DNA of 29,027 nucleotides from JANMEX01 sp031423755 (GCA_031423755.1 JANPGC010000041.1:1-29027), one strand, 5' to 3'; shown: positions 13,665-22,895, counted from the stretch's first letter. Notes: generated from the sequence alone by a model not told the origin. Program-made: numbers and translations.

Positions 13665-16328
13665 CTAACCTGCCTTCTTGTCCAACGCCAAACCAAGTCC
13701 CAATCTTGAGGCCATGTCATGGTCGGTGCGGGTGAGCAGTTTCTGCAACTGTTTGATCTGATCGTTGCCGACGCTTCGCCCGCTCTTGGTCTTCTCCACA
13801 AGATCAGCGGCAGCGGCTGCCAATCGCAGGGCGCCGGCGCTTCTTGATGATGAGGAGAGGGTTTGCAAGCACTCTGCTTGCAACTGAATGTTTCCGTCCT
13901 CTGACGCTGTTGCCAGACCAGTCAGCGCTGCGTGCGCGGTCTCGGCAAACAGCTCACGAATCTTGCGTGCCGTGCCCCCTGCCGCGCCGGAGGAGAGCCT
14001 CAGGATCATGACAATTGTTGGCTCATCGAGCAAAGGCACGGACAGGAAGCTGTCATCGCCCGGATCTTTGCTGTCAGAAGCCGCACCGCCGTTGTTGTTG
14101 AGAACCAAATCGGAAATTCGCGAGGCGATGGACGGGATGGTGAAGGGTTTGGATATCCACCCGTCCATTCCATTGGCGCGCCAGCCTTTTTCGCCAACGC
14201 CTTCGGTCAGCGCCGTGATGGCGATGACTGTTGTGCGGCGGCCGGTATCCTTCTCGCGCTCGCGCAGGATGCGCGTTGCGGTGAACCCGTCCATCACCGG
14301 CATGGAGCAGTCCATGAAGATGACGTCATAAGCGTTGGCGGCGGCCTGTCGCAATGCGTCCTCGCCGTTTACCGCACAGTCCACTTTCATCCCCATGGAT
14401 GCCAGCGCTTCGTTGAGCACCTCGCGGTTGACATTGTTGTCGTCAACGGCGAGCGCGTAAAGCCCGCGGAAGGACGCGTATCCCTGATTTTGGAGAGCTG
14501 AGCGATTGAGATTTCGGAAAGCGGCGAAGTCGTTGCCCTCGACTGCAATCGCGAGTTTTGCAATCGAATCACGACTTGCAGGGACAGAGAACTCCAGCCG
14601 CCCACGGGTGCGATAGCTGGTTTCCGTCATGCCGAGCAGCGGCACCAGAAAGAGCACAGTCTGTCCGCCTGCGGCGACTTCGCTCTCGCGGTCTGTCAGT
14701 AAAAGCGTCACGTTGTCGTTGGCATCGTCTTCGATGATGTCAGCGCCGTGGCTGCGCAGTGTTTCGCTCAAAAGCTCTGCTTCGATTGATGAGAAACAGC
14801 TGACACGAACACGAAATCCGGCAAGATCAGCACGCTTTGTCTCAGCTTGATCGGCCTGCAACACGACGCTTGCGGTGAATGTTGAGCCTTTCCCTTCCGT
14901 GCTTTTCACTGCAATGGTTCCATCCATCGCTTCGACGAGCCGTCTGGAAATGGCAAGCCCGAGGCCCGTGCCACCAAATCTGCGCGTGATGGATTGATCG
15001 GCTTGCGCGAACCGGTCAAAGACGAGCGCGAGCTTGTCTTTGGCGATGCCTATGCCGGTGTCGCTGACTGAGATGGATATCTTTACACCGGTTGAGGTTC
15101 TTCTCGCCGAAGCGCGGAGAATGACGCTGCCCTTCTCGGTGAATTTGAGGGCGTTGTTGACCAGATTTGTAATGACCTGATTGAGGCGCGTCGCGTCGCC
15201 GATCAACAATTGCGGAACAGAGGGATCGACGGCGAAGCCCAAATAGACATTTCGTTCGCGCGCGCGCTCGCTGAACAGGCCGTAAACATCGGCAAACAGC
15301 TGGTCCAGCGAAAAGGGAGCCGCCTCAAGATCCAGCCGTCCGGCCTCAATCTTCGATATGTCGAGAACATCATTGATGATTGCCAGAAGATTCTGGCCGG
15401 ACCGGTTGATGATTTCGGCAAAGCGCAAGTGGCGCGGCGACAGAGGCGCGGCAGCAAGCATCTGCGCCATCACCATCATGCCATTCATCGGCGTGCGGAT
15501 TTCATGGCTCATCATGGACAGGAACTCGGATTTCGCCGCGTTGGCGCGTTCAGCCTCGTCCCTTGCGGTGACAAGCTCAGCTGTGCGTCTCTGCACAGTG
15601 TCTTCCAGCCCGTCGGAATAGGATCGCAAGGCTTTATCGCGCTCGTCGATGCGCCCCATCATATCGTTGAAAGCATCGATGAGCACACCAACTTCATCGT
15701 CGGTGTCGCGGCTGAAATTATAGCTCAGCGTCTCTGTGCCGCCGATGCCGGAGAGCGTGTTGGCAAGGTTGCTCAAGGGACGTGTGGCGCGCCGGACAAG
15801 GCGTTGGCCGATAAAGAAACCAGCGCCAATCGCGCTTGCGGCAAAGATGGAGGCGGAAAGAAGGCGCTGCCAGAACATGTCGGCCATCCATGAAATATTC
15901 ACGATGAGCCCGAGTGTTCCGACCGTTTTCCCGCCATCTATGACCGGTCTTTTGATTTCCATAGTGTCGATGCTGAACAGATCTGTGAGATTGACCTTGT
16001 CTGAACGCAGCACCGAGCGCTCAAGGACCGCCCCGCCTCCCATTTCGGCAATCAGGGCCCCATTGGCATCATGCACCGATGTTTGCAGGATTGACGGGAG
16101 GTCGCGCAGCGCACGCAGCGCATTGCGGGCGGCATTTGCGTCACCTGCCGCGACCGGCTTGGACAGGACGGCACCGAAAATACTGGCGACGGACTGGAGG
16201 CGGGCTTGTTCGGCCTCGACGCTCTGGCGGAAATTGCCAATCAGGAAAACGCCGACGGTGGTCATGGTGCACAGGAACATCGTCGATGCCGCGATCAGCG
16301 ACATTTTCGTGCTCAATGACCGTGTCAT
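13665..16328 (-). CDS. Hybrid sensor histidine kinase with degenerate Hpt domain
   Basis: This is an inner-membrane hybrid kinase of about 887 residues. The ATG at 16328 is preferred; an in-frame extension to 16460 covers AT-rich intergenic-looking DNA. Order in that numbering: TM1 ~10-32, periplasmic sensor (CHASE8-like) ~35-155, TM2 ~158-178, HAMP ~180-235, HisKA with H275 (MMSHEIRTPMNG), HATPase with NLVNNALKF, DTGIGI and GGTGLGLAI, a receiver-like region without an obvious Asp ~505-590, a true receiver with D673 (VIFMDCSMPVMDG), and a C-terminal Hpt-like helix bundle ~765-887. In the Hpt the motif H-x-L-K-G-S-S reads Q-T-L-S-S-S-S, so the phospho-His is Gln822 (codon 13863-13865). It is divergent from the receiver-EAL gene, its likely partner. 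Confidence 0.9.
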   Translation of the reverse strand: MTRSLSTKMSLIAASTMFLCTMTTVGVFLIGNFRQSVEAEQARLQSVASIFGAVLSKPVAAGDANAARNALRALRDLPSILQTSVHDANGALIAEMGGGAVLERSVLRSDKVNLTDLFSIDTMEIKRPVIDGGKTVGTLGLIVNISWMADMFWQRLLSASIFAASAIGAGFFIGQRLVRRATRPLSNLANTLSGIGGTETLSYNFSRDTDDEVGVLIDAFNDMMGRIDERDKALRSYSDGLEDTVQRRTAELVTARDEAERANAAKSEFLSMMSHEIRTPMNGMMVMAQMLAAAPLSPRHLRFAEIINRSGQNLLAIINDVLDISKIEAGRLDLEAAPFSLDQLFADVYGLFSERARERNVYLGFAVDPSVPQLLIGDATRLNQVITNLVNNALKFTEKGSVILRASARRTSTGVKISISVSDTGIGIAKDKLALVFDRFAQADQSITRRFGGTGLGLAISRRLVEAMDGTIAVKSTEGKGSTFTASVVLQADQAETKRADLAGFRVRVSCFSSIEAELLSETLRSHGADIIEDDANDNVTLLLTDRESEVAAGGQTVLFLVPLLGMTETSYRTRGRLEFSVPASRDSIAKLAIAVEGNDFAAFRNLNRSALQNQGYASFRGLYALAVDDNNVNREVLNEALASMGMKVDCAVNGEDALRQAAANAYDVIFMDCSMPVMDGFTATRILREREKDTGRRTTVIAITALTEGVGEKGWRANGMDGWISKPFTIPSIASRISDLVLNNNGGAASDSKDPGDDSFLSVPLLDEPTIVMILRLSSGAAGGTARKIRELFAETAHAALTGLATASEDGNIQLQAECLQTLSSSSRSAGALRLAAAAADLVEKTKSGRSVGNDQIKQLQKLLTRTDHDMASRLGLGLALDKKAG

Positions 16329-16518
16329 CCGCTTCAGCTTCAAAGTCAGTCCCCGCTCTGGAAACCGACCCTGACTGGAAAAAGCGAATACGGATTTAAA
16401 ATATGGCGGGTGCTGCGCAAAAATCGCCCTGAAATCAAAAATATCTGCGTGTTTTCTCATCCGGTTAAGAATTCACTATCGGAGTTGGATTATCTTCCGC
16501 GCATCAGGGGACAGTGTC
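16329..16518. promoter_or_regulatory. Divergent promoter region, kinase / receiver-EAL
   Basis: This 190-bp stretch separates the two divergent signalling genes and is AT-richer than its flanks, with TTAAAATAT near 16396. It probably carries both promoters. The kinase frame stays open through most of it, which leaves the kinase start uncertain. A GGGGACAG ribosome binding site for the EAL gene lies at 16507-16514. Confidence 0.5.
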
Positions 16519-17715
16519 TTGGCGGCGGCAATCGAGAACATATTCATCGTGGACGACGATCCGGTATTCGCGGCTGTGGCCGAGATGCTGTTGTTCAGCC
16601 TTGGGGCCAAGTGTGTCCGTCAGGTGGACAATACCCATGACGCGCTGTCGGAGCTTGCAAATACAGGTGGTGCTGCGAGCCTCGTCATCGTCAATTTGAC
16701 AATGCGCGGACTCGACGGACTTGCGGTGCTGCGCGAATTGTCCAACGCACATTTTCCTGGCTGGATCGGGATTTCAACCGGAGAATCCAACTCGATCCGA
16801 GATTCAGCGTCACGGCTTGCCGGGCTGCTTGGTTTGAAATATGCGGGCGAAGTTCAAAAGCCGTTGCGCGAAGGCGAGATTCGTGCGCTTTTCGATACGA
16901 TTTCGCGCGATGAACGCGTCAATTCACAAACGCCCGTGCAGCCGTTCCGGAACGCAAAAATTGTTGGATTGCGCCCGGTATACCAGCCGAAGATTGACGC
17001 GCTTACCGGTGAGACTATCGGCGCAGAGACGCTGATGCGGCTTGAGACGTCTGACGGTGGGCTGCTGTCACCAGTGCAGCATGTCGAACGCTTGACGCGC
17101 GAAGGGAAAATGGCAGAGGAAACGCTGCGCTTTCTTGATCTCGTCCTGGCCGACATTGTTGAGTGGAAGGGGATTGGCCTCAATCCGGTGGTGTCGTTCA
17201 ACGCGCCCGCGCCGGTTATCGAGCATCCTGAATTTCTGGTCGACTTCGCACGCAAGGTCCGCACCAGTGGCATCTCTCCATCGCAGATCACCATCGAGTT
17301 GACCGAAAGCGTGCTGCCGAATGATCCGTCCGTACTGGTTGAAACGCTGACGCGCCTAAGGATGGCAGGGTTTGGCCTGGCACTTGATGACTTTGGCACT
17401 GGCATGGCCAACTTTGACATGCTGCGCATGTGTCCGTTCAGCGAATTGAAGATCGACAGGAGCCTGTCACAAACCTGCGTCAGCGATCCTCTGTCCTGCG
17501 GAATCATCGAGACGTGCGCCACAGTATCGCGCGAACTTGGCATGACGCTGGTGGCTGAAGGGATTGAAACGGAGGCCCAGGAACTGACGCTAAAACGGCT
17601 TGGCGTCGAGGTGTTTCAGGGCTTCCTGTTTGGCCGGGGCGTGCCGGCGGTGGAATTTTCAAAGCGTCTGACAGCCGAAGGGTTCGGGCAAGAGGCGTCT
17701 GCTCTGGCGCACTGA
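16519..17715 (+). CDS. Receiver-EAL protein (c-di-GMP phosphodiesterase) with Asn at the phospho-site
   Basis: This 398-residue protein has an N-terminal receiver (~5-125) and a C-terminal EAL domain (~145-390). EAL domains hydrolyse c-di-GMP to pGpG. EAL residues appear intact: ETLMR (EAL motif), SFNAP, ITIELTES, LALDDFGTGMANF, ELKIDRS, VAEGIETEAQ and QGFLFGRG, so activity is likely. The receiver keeps the acidic pair (VDDDP, 11-15), the Thr and Lys (QKP), but the phospho-Asp is replaced by Asn59 (VIVNLTMRGLDG; codon 16693-16695). The TTG at 16519 is chosen as start because the receiver begins there and GGGGACAG lies upstream. It is divergent from the hybrid kinase. The downstream TadE/G-like genes could be functionally linked through surface attachment, but that is inference. 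Confidence 0.9.
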   Translation: MAAAIENIFIVDDDPVFAAVAEMLLFSLGAKCVRQVDNTHDALSELANTGGAASLVIVNLTMRGLDGLAVLRELSNAHFPGWIGISTGESNSIRDSASRLAGLLGLKYAGEVQKPLREGEIRALFDTISRDERVNSQTPVQPFRNAKIVGLRPVYQPKIDALTGETIGAETLMRLETSDGGLLSPVQHVERLTREGKMAEETLRFLDLVLADIVEWKGIGLNPVVSFNAPAPVIEHPEFLVDFARKVRTSGISPSQITIELTESVLPNDPSVLVETLTRLRMAGFGLALDDFGTGMANFDMLRMCPFSELKIDRSLSQTCVSDPLSCGIIETCATVSRELGMTLVAEGIETEAQELTLKRLGVEVFQGFLFGRGVPAVEFSKRLTAEGFGQEASALAH

Positions 17716-17813
17716 CGGTGGTCAATATCTGCCGTTTGTAAATTCGGGTGATTATATCGAAGTCTTCTGGCGCGATTCACTATGGCTTAAGCAGCCGTTG
17801 CTAGTCTCACCTG

Positions 17814-19079
17814 ATGTATTTTGGCACACTTTTCGCTGCAGCCTCCAAATTGATGCGTTGCCGGTCAGGCAATTTCGCGTCGATTTTCGCTATTGCCGCG
17901 CCTGTGCTGCTCGGTCTTGCGGGAGGTGCGATCGACCTTATCGTTTACAACCGGCAAGAGTCTGCCATGCAGAATGCTGCCGATGCTGCGGTGCTTGCGG
18001 CGACACGCGAGGCCACTCTCAAGAGCTGGTCGCAGGGTGCGGTTGAAACTGTAGGCAGGGCCTATGTCGAGGCGGAACTGGAGGATGCGGGGGTCACGTC
18101 AACTGCGCTGTTCAGTGTCAAAACCATTGTCGACAACGCTGCCAAGCAGGTATCAATCACCGTTGACATGGACCAGCACAGATATTTTGTGCTCGGCTAC
18201 TTCCGCAAGAGCCCGCAAATCCGTGTCCAGGCAACCGCCAAATTGTCTTCCGAGACGCCTTTGTGCATGATCGCGCTTGAAAGTTCTGCGGCCTCTGCAC
18301 TTGCTGTGAGCAAATCTGCCGGTATTCATGCGGATGGATGCGCGGCATATTCGAACTCGACTTCGCCTGCCGCTGTGGACGTTGAAAAACAGGCGCTTCT
18401 GCGGACTGCGTTCACTTGCTCGGCGGGCGGATACAGGGGTGCCGGATCAAGTTTTGCCCCTACGCCGACGACGGACTGTCCTGCCATGCCAGACCCTCTG
18501 TCAGAGCGGCCGCAGCCAGTTGCCGGTGCTTGCGACCACAAGAAATATTCCATTAAGAACACTGCCGTGACACTTGATCCGGGTGTGTATTGTGGAGGGC
18601 TGGCGGTTGATAACAGCGCTTCCGTCACCTTGAAGCCTGGCGTCTACATTATCAATGGCGGTGCGTTCTCCGCCAAGAACAATGGGTCCGTGGTTGGCAC
18701 CGGTGTGACGATATACTTCACCGGCGTTGACGGGCGGATGGTATTTGACGGTACAACGACCATTGACCTTACCGCTCCCGCAAGCGGACCGACCGCGGGC
18801 ATGCTCTTGTTTCAGGACAAGGCGATGGCGCTGACAGATTATGAAATCTCATCCAAATTGGCGGCCAAGCTTCTTGGAACAATCTACCTTCCAAACGGCC
18901 GTTTCATTGTCAATGCGCCTGGAAAAGTTGCCGATCAATCTGCATTTACTGTTGTTGTCGCCAAAACCGTATTAATTGGCGACAGCTCGCAAATGTATTT
19001 GAACTCCAATTACGTGGCGACCAATGTGCCGGTGCCGGCAGGTCTCGGACCGTCGGGGAAAGTTGTGCTGGCAAAATGA
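17814..19079 (+). CDS. TadE/TadG-like Flp pilus-assembly family protein (paralogue 1)
   Basis: This is a 421-residue membrane-anchored protein. Its N-terminus is the TadE/G-like segment: SGNFASIFAIAAPVLLGLAG, then IDLIVYNRQESAMQNAADAA, with one transmembrane helix at ~22-42 and most of the protein outside the cytoplasm. The large C-terminal domain has no von Willebrand fold that I can see. Instead it has beta-strand-rich repeats around LDPGVYCGGLAVDNSASVTL and KPGVYIINGGAF, and six Cys (LCMIAL, DGCAAYSN, FTCSAGG, TTDCPAMPDP, GACDHKK, VYCGG). All six are shared with the next gene. The start at 17814 lacks a strong ribosome binding site; M14 (17853) is the alternative. No other tad genes occur in the window, so this may be an orphan surface protein. 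Confidence 0.83.
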   Translation: MYFGTLFAAASKLMRCRSGNFASIFAIAAPVLLGLAGGAIDLIVYNRQESAMQNAADAAVLAATREATLKSWSQGAVETVGRAYVEAELEDAGVTSTALFSVKTIVDNAAKQVSITVDMDQHRYFVLGYFRKSPQIRVQATAKLSSETPLCMIALESSAASALAVSKSAGIHADGCAAYSNSTSPAAVDVEKQALLRTAFTCSAGGYRGAGSSFAPTPTTDCPAMPDPLSERPQPVAGACDHKKYSIKNTAVTLDPGVYCGGLAVDNSASVTLKPGVYIINGGAFSAKNNGSVVGTGVTIYFTGVDGRMVFDGTTTIDLTAPASGPTAGMLLFQDKAMALTDYEISSKLAAKLLGTIYLPNGRFIVNAPGKVADQSAFTVVVAKTVLIGDSSQMYLNSNYVATNVPVPAGLGPSGKVVLAK

Positions 19080-19182
19080 ATGTTGGCGAATCCATAGGTC
19101 AGTGAGTGAAAACTGACGGATTGTGACGAATTTTAGCAATGGCGGAAATGTGATATTACAGGTCTCCTGATACGTTACACTG

Positions 19183-20493
19183 ATGCGACCAGGGACATTG
19201 GCATCCAAAATATTGGCAATGGCGACGGACAAGGGGGGCAATTTTGCCGCCGGCTTTGCCATACTTGCTCCTCTGCTGCTTGGCCTGGCGGGCGGCGCTG
19301 TCGACATGATCGCCTACAATCGAAATATGCAGCGGATGCAAAATGCGGCAGACGCGGCAGCATTGGCCGCAGCGCGCGAGGGCTCGCTTAAGGGTTGGGA
19401 CGAACAGATCGCCTCGTCGATTGCCTCGACCTTTGCGGCCGAAAATTTGGGGCAGGCAGCCCCTGATGCTAATCTCGCCACGATGAAGACCTCTTTGACG
19501 GCACCCTCCGGACAAGTTCAAGTCGACACGGTTGTTGACAAGCCGAACCGCACCGTCTCGGTGACGCTGGAAATGGACTATTACCCCTACTTCTTTGTCG
19601 GGTTTTTCCGCAACAACCCGCAGATTCGTGTTTCATCGCAAGCCAATGTCGCAAGCGAGATGAACATCTGCATTATCGGTCTTGACCCGCTTGCGTCGGG
19701 CACTGTGCAACTGTCCGGCAGTGCGAAAGTCACCGCGCCGAAATGCGCGGTTTACTCGAATTCCGTGGCGACCAACGGTTTTGCCGCCAAAGACAAATCG
19801 TTTTTGACGTCGGACTACAATTGCTCGGCTGGCGGCATTGACGGGCCCTTGACCAATTTTTCAACCAAGCCGACGACTGATTGCCGTCCTGTAGCCGACC
19901 CGCTTGCAGCACGCGGTGTGCCCGCATCGGCCAAATGCGACTTTACGAACAAGACTGTTTCAGGGCTGATCACGTTTCTCAATCCGGGCGTTTACTGCGG
20001 CGGGATACGTATCACCAACATGGCGAATGTGCTGTTCAAGCCGGGCACGTATATTATCAAGGATGGCGAGTTGAAGTCTGATCTCGGGGGCATTCTTGCC
20101 GCGAAAGGCGTGACGTTCATTTTCGTCGGCAACAACAGCCGGTTCAATTTCGACGCGACGACAATCATTGGTTTCTCAGCGCCGGAGACCGGGGCCTATG
20201 CTGGCATTCTGTTTTACCAAGACCCGGCCGCACCCAGTCAGGCAACGTTTGAAGTGTCGTCGAAGGACGCCGGGACGCTGCTTGGCACGATCTATTTGCC
20301 GAAGGGCATTTTCAAGGTTCATGCCGCCAACAAGATTGGTGAAAAGTCAGCCTACACGGTCATTGTCGCGCGCAAGCTTGACATTGGTGCCACGGCCGAT
20401 CTTGTGATCAACGCCGACTACGCCTTGACGAAGGTGCCAGTGCCCAGCGGCATTGGCCCGCAAGGCGGCGGCAAGGCGCGGTTGTTAAACTAA
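19183..20493 (+). CDS. TadE/TadG-like Flp pilus-assembly family protein (paralogue 2)
   Basis: This 436-residue protein parallels its upstream neighbour end to end: GGNFAAGFAILAPLLLGLAG (single membrane helix ~20-40), RMQNAADAAALAAAREGSLK, YFFVGFFRNNPQIRVSSQA, the six Cys (NICIIGL, PKCAVYSNS, YNCSAGG, TTDCRPVADPL, SAKCDF, VYCGG), and the tail LLGTIYLPKGIFKVHA. A tandem duplication is the simplest explanation; the two have diverged clearly in the middle region. It is separated from paralogue 1 by 103 bp with no obvious terminator, so co-transcription is possible. Start: ATG 19183, with M13 (19219) as an alternative. TadE/G-like proteins act in assembly or export of Flp pili or as cell-surface factors. 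Confidence 0.83.
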   Translation: MRPGTLASKILAMATDKGGNFAAGFAILAPLLLGLAGGAVDMIAYNRNMQRMQNAADAAALAAAREGSLKGWDEQIASSIASTFAAENLGQAAPDANLATMKTSLTAPSGQVQVDTVVDKPNRTVSVTLEMDYYPYFFVGFFRNNPQIRVSSQANVASEMNICIIGLDPLASGTVQLSGSAKVTAPKCAVYSNSVATNGFAAKDKSFLTSDYNCSAGGIDGPLTNFSTKPTTDCRPVADPLAARGVPASAKCDFTNKTVSGLITFLNPGVYCGGIRITNMANVLFKPGTYIIKDGELKSDLGGILAAKGVTFIFVGNNSRFNFDATTIIGFSAPETGAYAGILFYQDPAAPSQATFEVSSKDAGTLLGTIYLPKGIFKVHAANKIGEKSAYTVIVARKLDIGATADLVINADYALTKVPVPSGIGPQGGGKARLLN

Positions 20494-20651
20494 TTCCGGC
20501 TACTCGCCCGCAAAACATTCTCTCAAAGGCACCCTCGCGCGCATTGCTTTTGACGCACCCATCCGTTTAGACTTTCGCTTCAGATGTATCGTTACAGGTT
20601 GCGCTTGAGGAAGCTTGCCTGTGGCGAACAAAAGCGATCGGGAGGGATCAC

Positions 20652-21707
20652 ATGCCGTCAACAATCAAGGGCCCCGCAATTTTTCTTGCGCAGTTTGCGG
20701 GCGACGCCAAGCCGTTCAACTCGCTGCCTGCCATCACCAAATGGGCGGCCAGCCTTGGCTACAAGGGCGTGCAGATCCCGACATGGGACGGGCGGCTGTT
20801 CGACCTGAAGAAGGCTGCCGAATCCAAGACCTATTGCGACGAGGTGAAGGGCATTTGCAAAGATGCAGGTGTCGAGATCACCGAGCTTTCGACGCATCTG
20901 CAGGGCCAGCTGATCGCGGTGAACCCAGCCTATGACATGGCTTTCGACGCGTTTGCACCCGCTGCTGTGCACGGCAAGCCGAAGGCACGGCAGGCATGGG
21001 CAACGGAACAGCTGATGTTTGCTGCCAAAGCCTCGGGCAATCTTGGGCTTGACTGCATGGTTTCGTTCACCGGGGCGCTCGCATGGCCCTATGTCTATCC
21101 TTGGCCGCAGCGCCCGGAGGGATTGATCGAAGAGTCCTTCAAGGAGCTCGCCAAGCGCTGGAAGCCGATCCTGAACGCGTTTGATGAGGTGGGCGTTGAT
21201 GTCGCCTATGAACTCCATCCGGGCGAAGATGTGTTTGACGGCGCGACATTCGAGATGTTTCTCGATGCGCTCAAGGGCCACAAGCGCTGCAACATCAACT
21301 ATGACCCGTCGCATTTCCTGTTGATGCAGCTCGACTATCTTGCCTTTATCGACATCTACCATGAGCGGATCAAGGCATTCCACGCAAAGGATGCGGAGTT
21401 CAATCCAGATGGGCGGCAGGGTGTTTATTCGGGCTTCCAGTCGTGGATAAACCGCGCGGGCCGGTTCCGCTCGCTTGGTGACGGGCAGGTGGATTTCTCC
21501 GGCATTTTCTCCAAGCTCTCCCAGCATGGCTATGATTCCTGGGCGGTGCTGGAGTGGGAGTGCTGCCTGAAGCACCCGGAGGACGGTGCGGCGGAAGGCG
21601 CGCCGTTCATTGCCAACCACATCATCCGCGTCACCGAAAAGGCGTTCGACGATTTTGCCGGTGGTGCGCGCGATACGAAACAGATCAAGAAAATGCTGGG
21701 GCTGTAA
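20652..21707 (+). CDS. Sugar phosphate isomerase/epimerase family (xylose-isomerase-like TIM barrel)
   Basis: This 351-residue AP-endonuclease-2-type TIM barrel protein isomerises or epimerises a sugar or inositol derivative using a divalent metal. Probable ligands are E187 (YELHPGEDVF), D218 (NYDPSHF), H244 (AFHAKDAEF) and E301 or E303 (VLEWECC), the usual E-D-H-E set at the barrel mouth. KGVQIPTWDGRLFD is the second-strand region. GGGAGG precedes the ATG. The stop is followed after 4 nt by the Gfo/Idh/MocA gene, so the two are translationally coupled, as in catabolic modules for inositols and unusual sugars. The exact substrate is not recoverable from sequence alone. Confidence 0.9.
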   Translation: MPSTIKGPAIFLAQFAGDAKPFNSLPAITKWAASLGYKGVQIPTWDGRLFDLKKAAESKTYCDEVKGICKDAGVEITELSTHLQGQLIAVNPAYDMAFDAFAPAAVHGKPKARQAWATEQLMFAAKASGNLGLDCMVSFTGALAWPYVYPWPQRPEGLIEESFKELAKRWKPILNAFDEVGVDVAYELHPGEDVFDGATFEMFLDALKGHKRCNINYDPSHFLLMQLDYLAFIDIYHERIKAFHAKDAEFNPDGRQGVYSGFQSWINRAGRFRSLGDGQVDFSGIFSKLSQHGYDSWAVLEWECCLKHPEDGAAEGAPFIANHIIRVTEKAFDDFAGGARDTKQIKKMLGL

Positions 21708-21711
21708 GATC

Positions 21712-22884
21712 ATGGCAATCGAAGGTTCAAAGGTCACAAGCACATCCAAAATCCGGTTTGGCATGGTTGGCGGCGGGCAGGGCGCGTTCATCGGCGGGGT
21801 GCATCGCATCGCGGCGCGTATCGACGGTGAGTTTGAGCTGGTCGCGGGGGCGCTGTCGTCTGATCCCGCGCGCGCTGCCGCGTCTGCCGCCGAGCTTGGC
21901 ATTGATCCGTCGCGTTCCTACGGCTCATTTGCCGAGATGGCGAAGGCAGAGGCCAAGCGACCGGATGGCATTGAGGCCGTGGCTATTGTCACGCCTAACC
22001 ATGTGCATTTCCCAGCTGCCAAGGCGTTTCTGGAAGCGGGCATCCATGTCATCTGCGACAAGCCGCTGACGTCTACGCTGAGCGATGCCAAGAAGCTGGC
22101 GGCGATTGCCGCAAACTCCGGCAAGCTGTTTGTTTTGACGCACAATTACACCGGCTATCCGATGGTGCGGCAGGCGCGGGAGATGGTGCAGAAGGGAATG
22201 CTCGGCAAGCTGCGCCTTGTCCATGCCGAGTATCCGCAGGACTGGCTGACTGAGCCAATCGAACAGACCGGCCAGAAGCAGGCGGCATGGCGAACTGATC
22301 CTACAAAGTCCGGCGCGGGCGGCGCGACGGGCGATATCGGCACGCATGCGTATAATCTTGGCTGCTTCGTGTCGGGGCTCGAGCTGGATTCGCTGTCGGC
22401 TGATCTCGACTCTTTTGTCGATGGCCGCCAACTGGACGACAATGGCCACATCATGCTGCGCTACAAGGGCGGCGCAAAGGGCATGATCTGGTGCAGCCAG
22501 GTGGCACCGGGCCATGAGAACGGCCTCAAGGTGCGCGTCTATGGCACCAAGGGCGGGCTTGAATGGGTGCAGGCTGATCCCAACTATCTCTGGTACACGC
22601 CATTCGGCCAGCCGAAGCAGCTGATCACCCGTGGCGGCGCAGGCGCAGGCCCGGCAGCTGCGCGGGTAACACGCATCCCGTCCGGCCATCCGGAAGGTTA
22701 CCTCGAAGGCTTTGCCAACATCTACGCCGAAGCAGCAAGGGCCATCCGCGCCGTGCGCAAGAAGGGCGGCAAAGTGCCGAAGGATGTGGTGTATCCGACG
22801 GTTGAAGATGGCGTTGCAGGCGTGGCGTTTGTCGAGGCTTGCGTGAAGTCTTCGAAGAAGAACGGGGCTTGGACGAAGCCGTAG
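21712..22884 (+). CDS. Gfo/Idh/MocA family oxidoreductase
   Basis: This 390-residue NAD(P)-dependent dehydrogenase acts on sugars or inositols. The Rossmann motif is FGMVGGGQGAFIGGVHR at ~16-32. VIVTPNHVHFPAAKAFLEAG and VICDKPLTSTL carry the family's Lys-Pro catalytic motif. GGATGDIGTHAYNLG is the substrate-site D-x3-H element. The open frame extends upstream to 21586, but the ATG at 21712 is right, because it opens just before the Rossmann strand and sits 4 nt after the preceding stop. A palindromic repeat begins 12 bp after the stop. Pairing with a TIM-barrel isomerase suggests a two-step oxidation-isomerisation of a sugar, as in IolG/IolE-like modules. Confidence 0.92.
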   Translation: MAIEGSKVTSTSKIRFGMVGGGQGAFIGGVHRIAARIDGEFELVAGALSSDPARAAASAAELGIDPSRSYGSFAEMAKAEAKRPDGIEAVAIVTPNHVHFPAAKAFLEAGIHVICDKPLTSTLSDAKKLAAIAANSGKLFVLTHNYTGYPMVRQAREMVQKGMLGKLRLVHAEYPQDWLTEPIEQTGQKQAAWRTDPTKSGAGGATGDIGTHAYNLGCFVSGLELDSLSADLDSFVDGRQLDDNGHIMLRYKGGAKGMIWCSQVAPGHENGLKVRVYGTKGGLEWVQADPNYLWYTPFGQPKQLITRGGAGAGPAAARVTRIPSGHPEGYLEGFANIYAEAARAIRAVRKKGGKVPKDVVYPTVEDGVAGVAFVEACVKSSKKNGAWTKP

Positions 22885-22895
22885 GTTGGCGCCAT

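Noticed and set aside
16329..16460. N-terminal extension of the hybrid kinase to 16460
   Set aside because: The extra 44 residues are encoded by AT-rich promoter-like DNA between divergent genes, and TM1 starts shortly after the ATG at 16328. Not fully excluded.
20658..21902. Long minus-strand open frame opposite the sugar isomerase gene
   Set aside because: It is antisense to a TIM-barrel protein with intact metal ligands, and has no recognisable domain.
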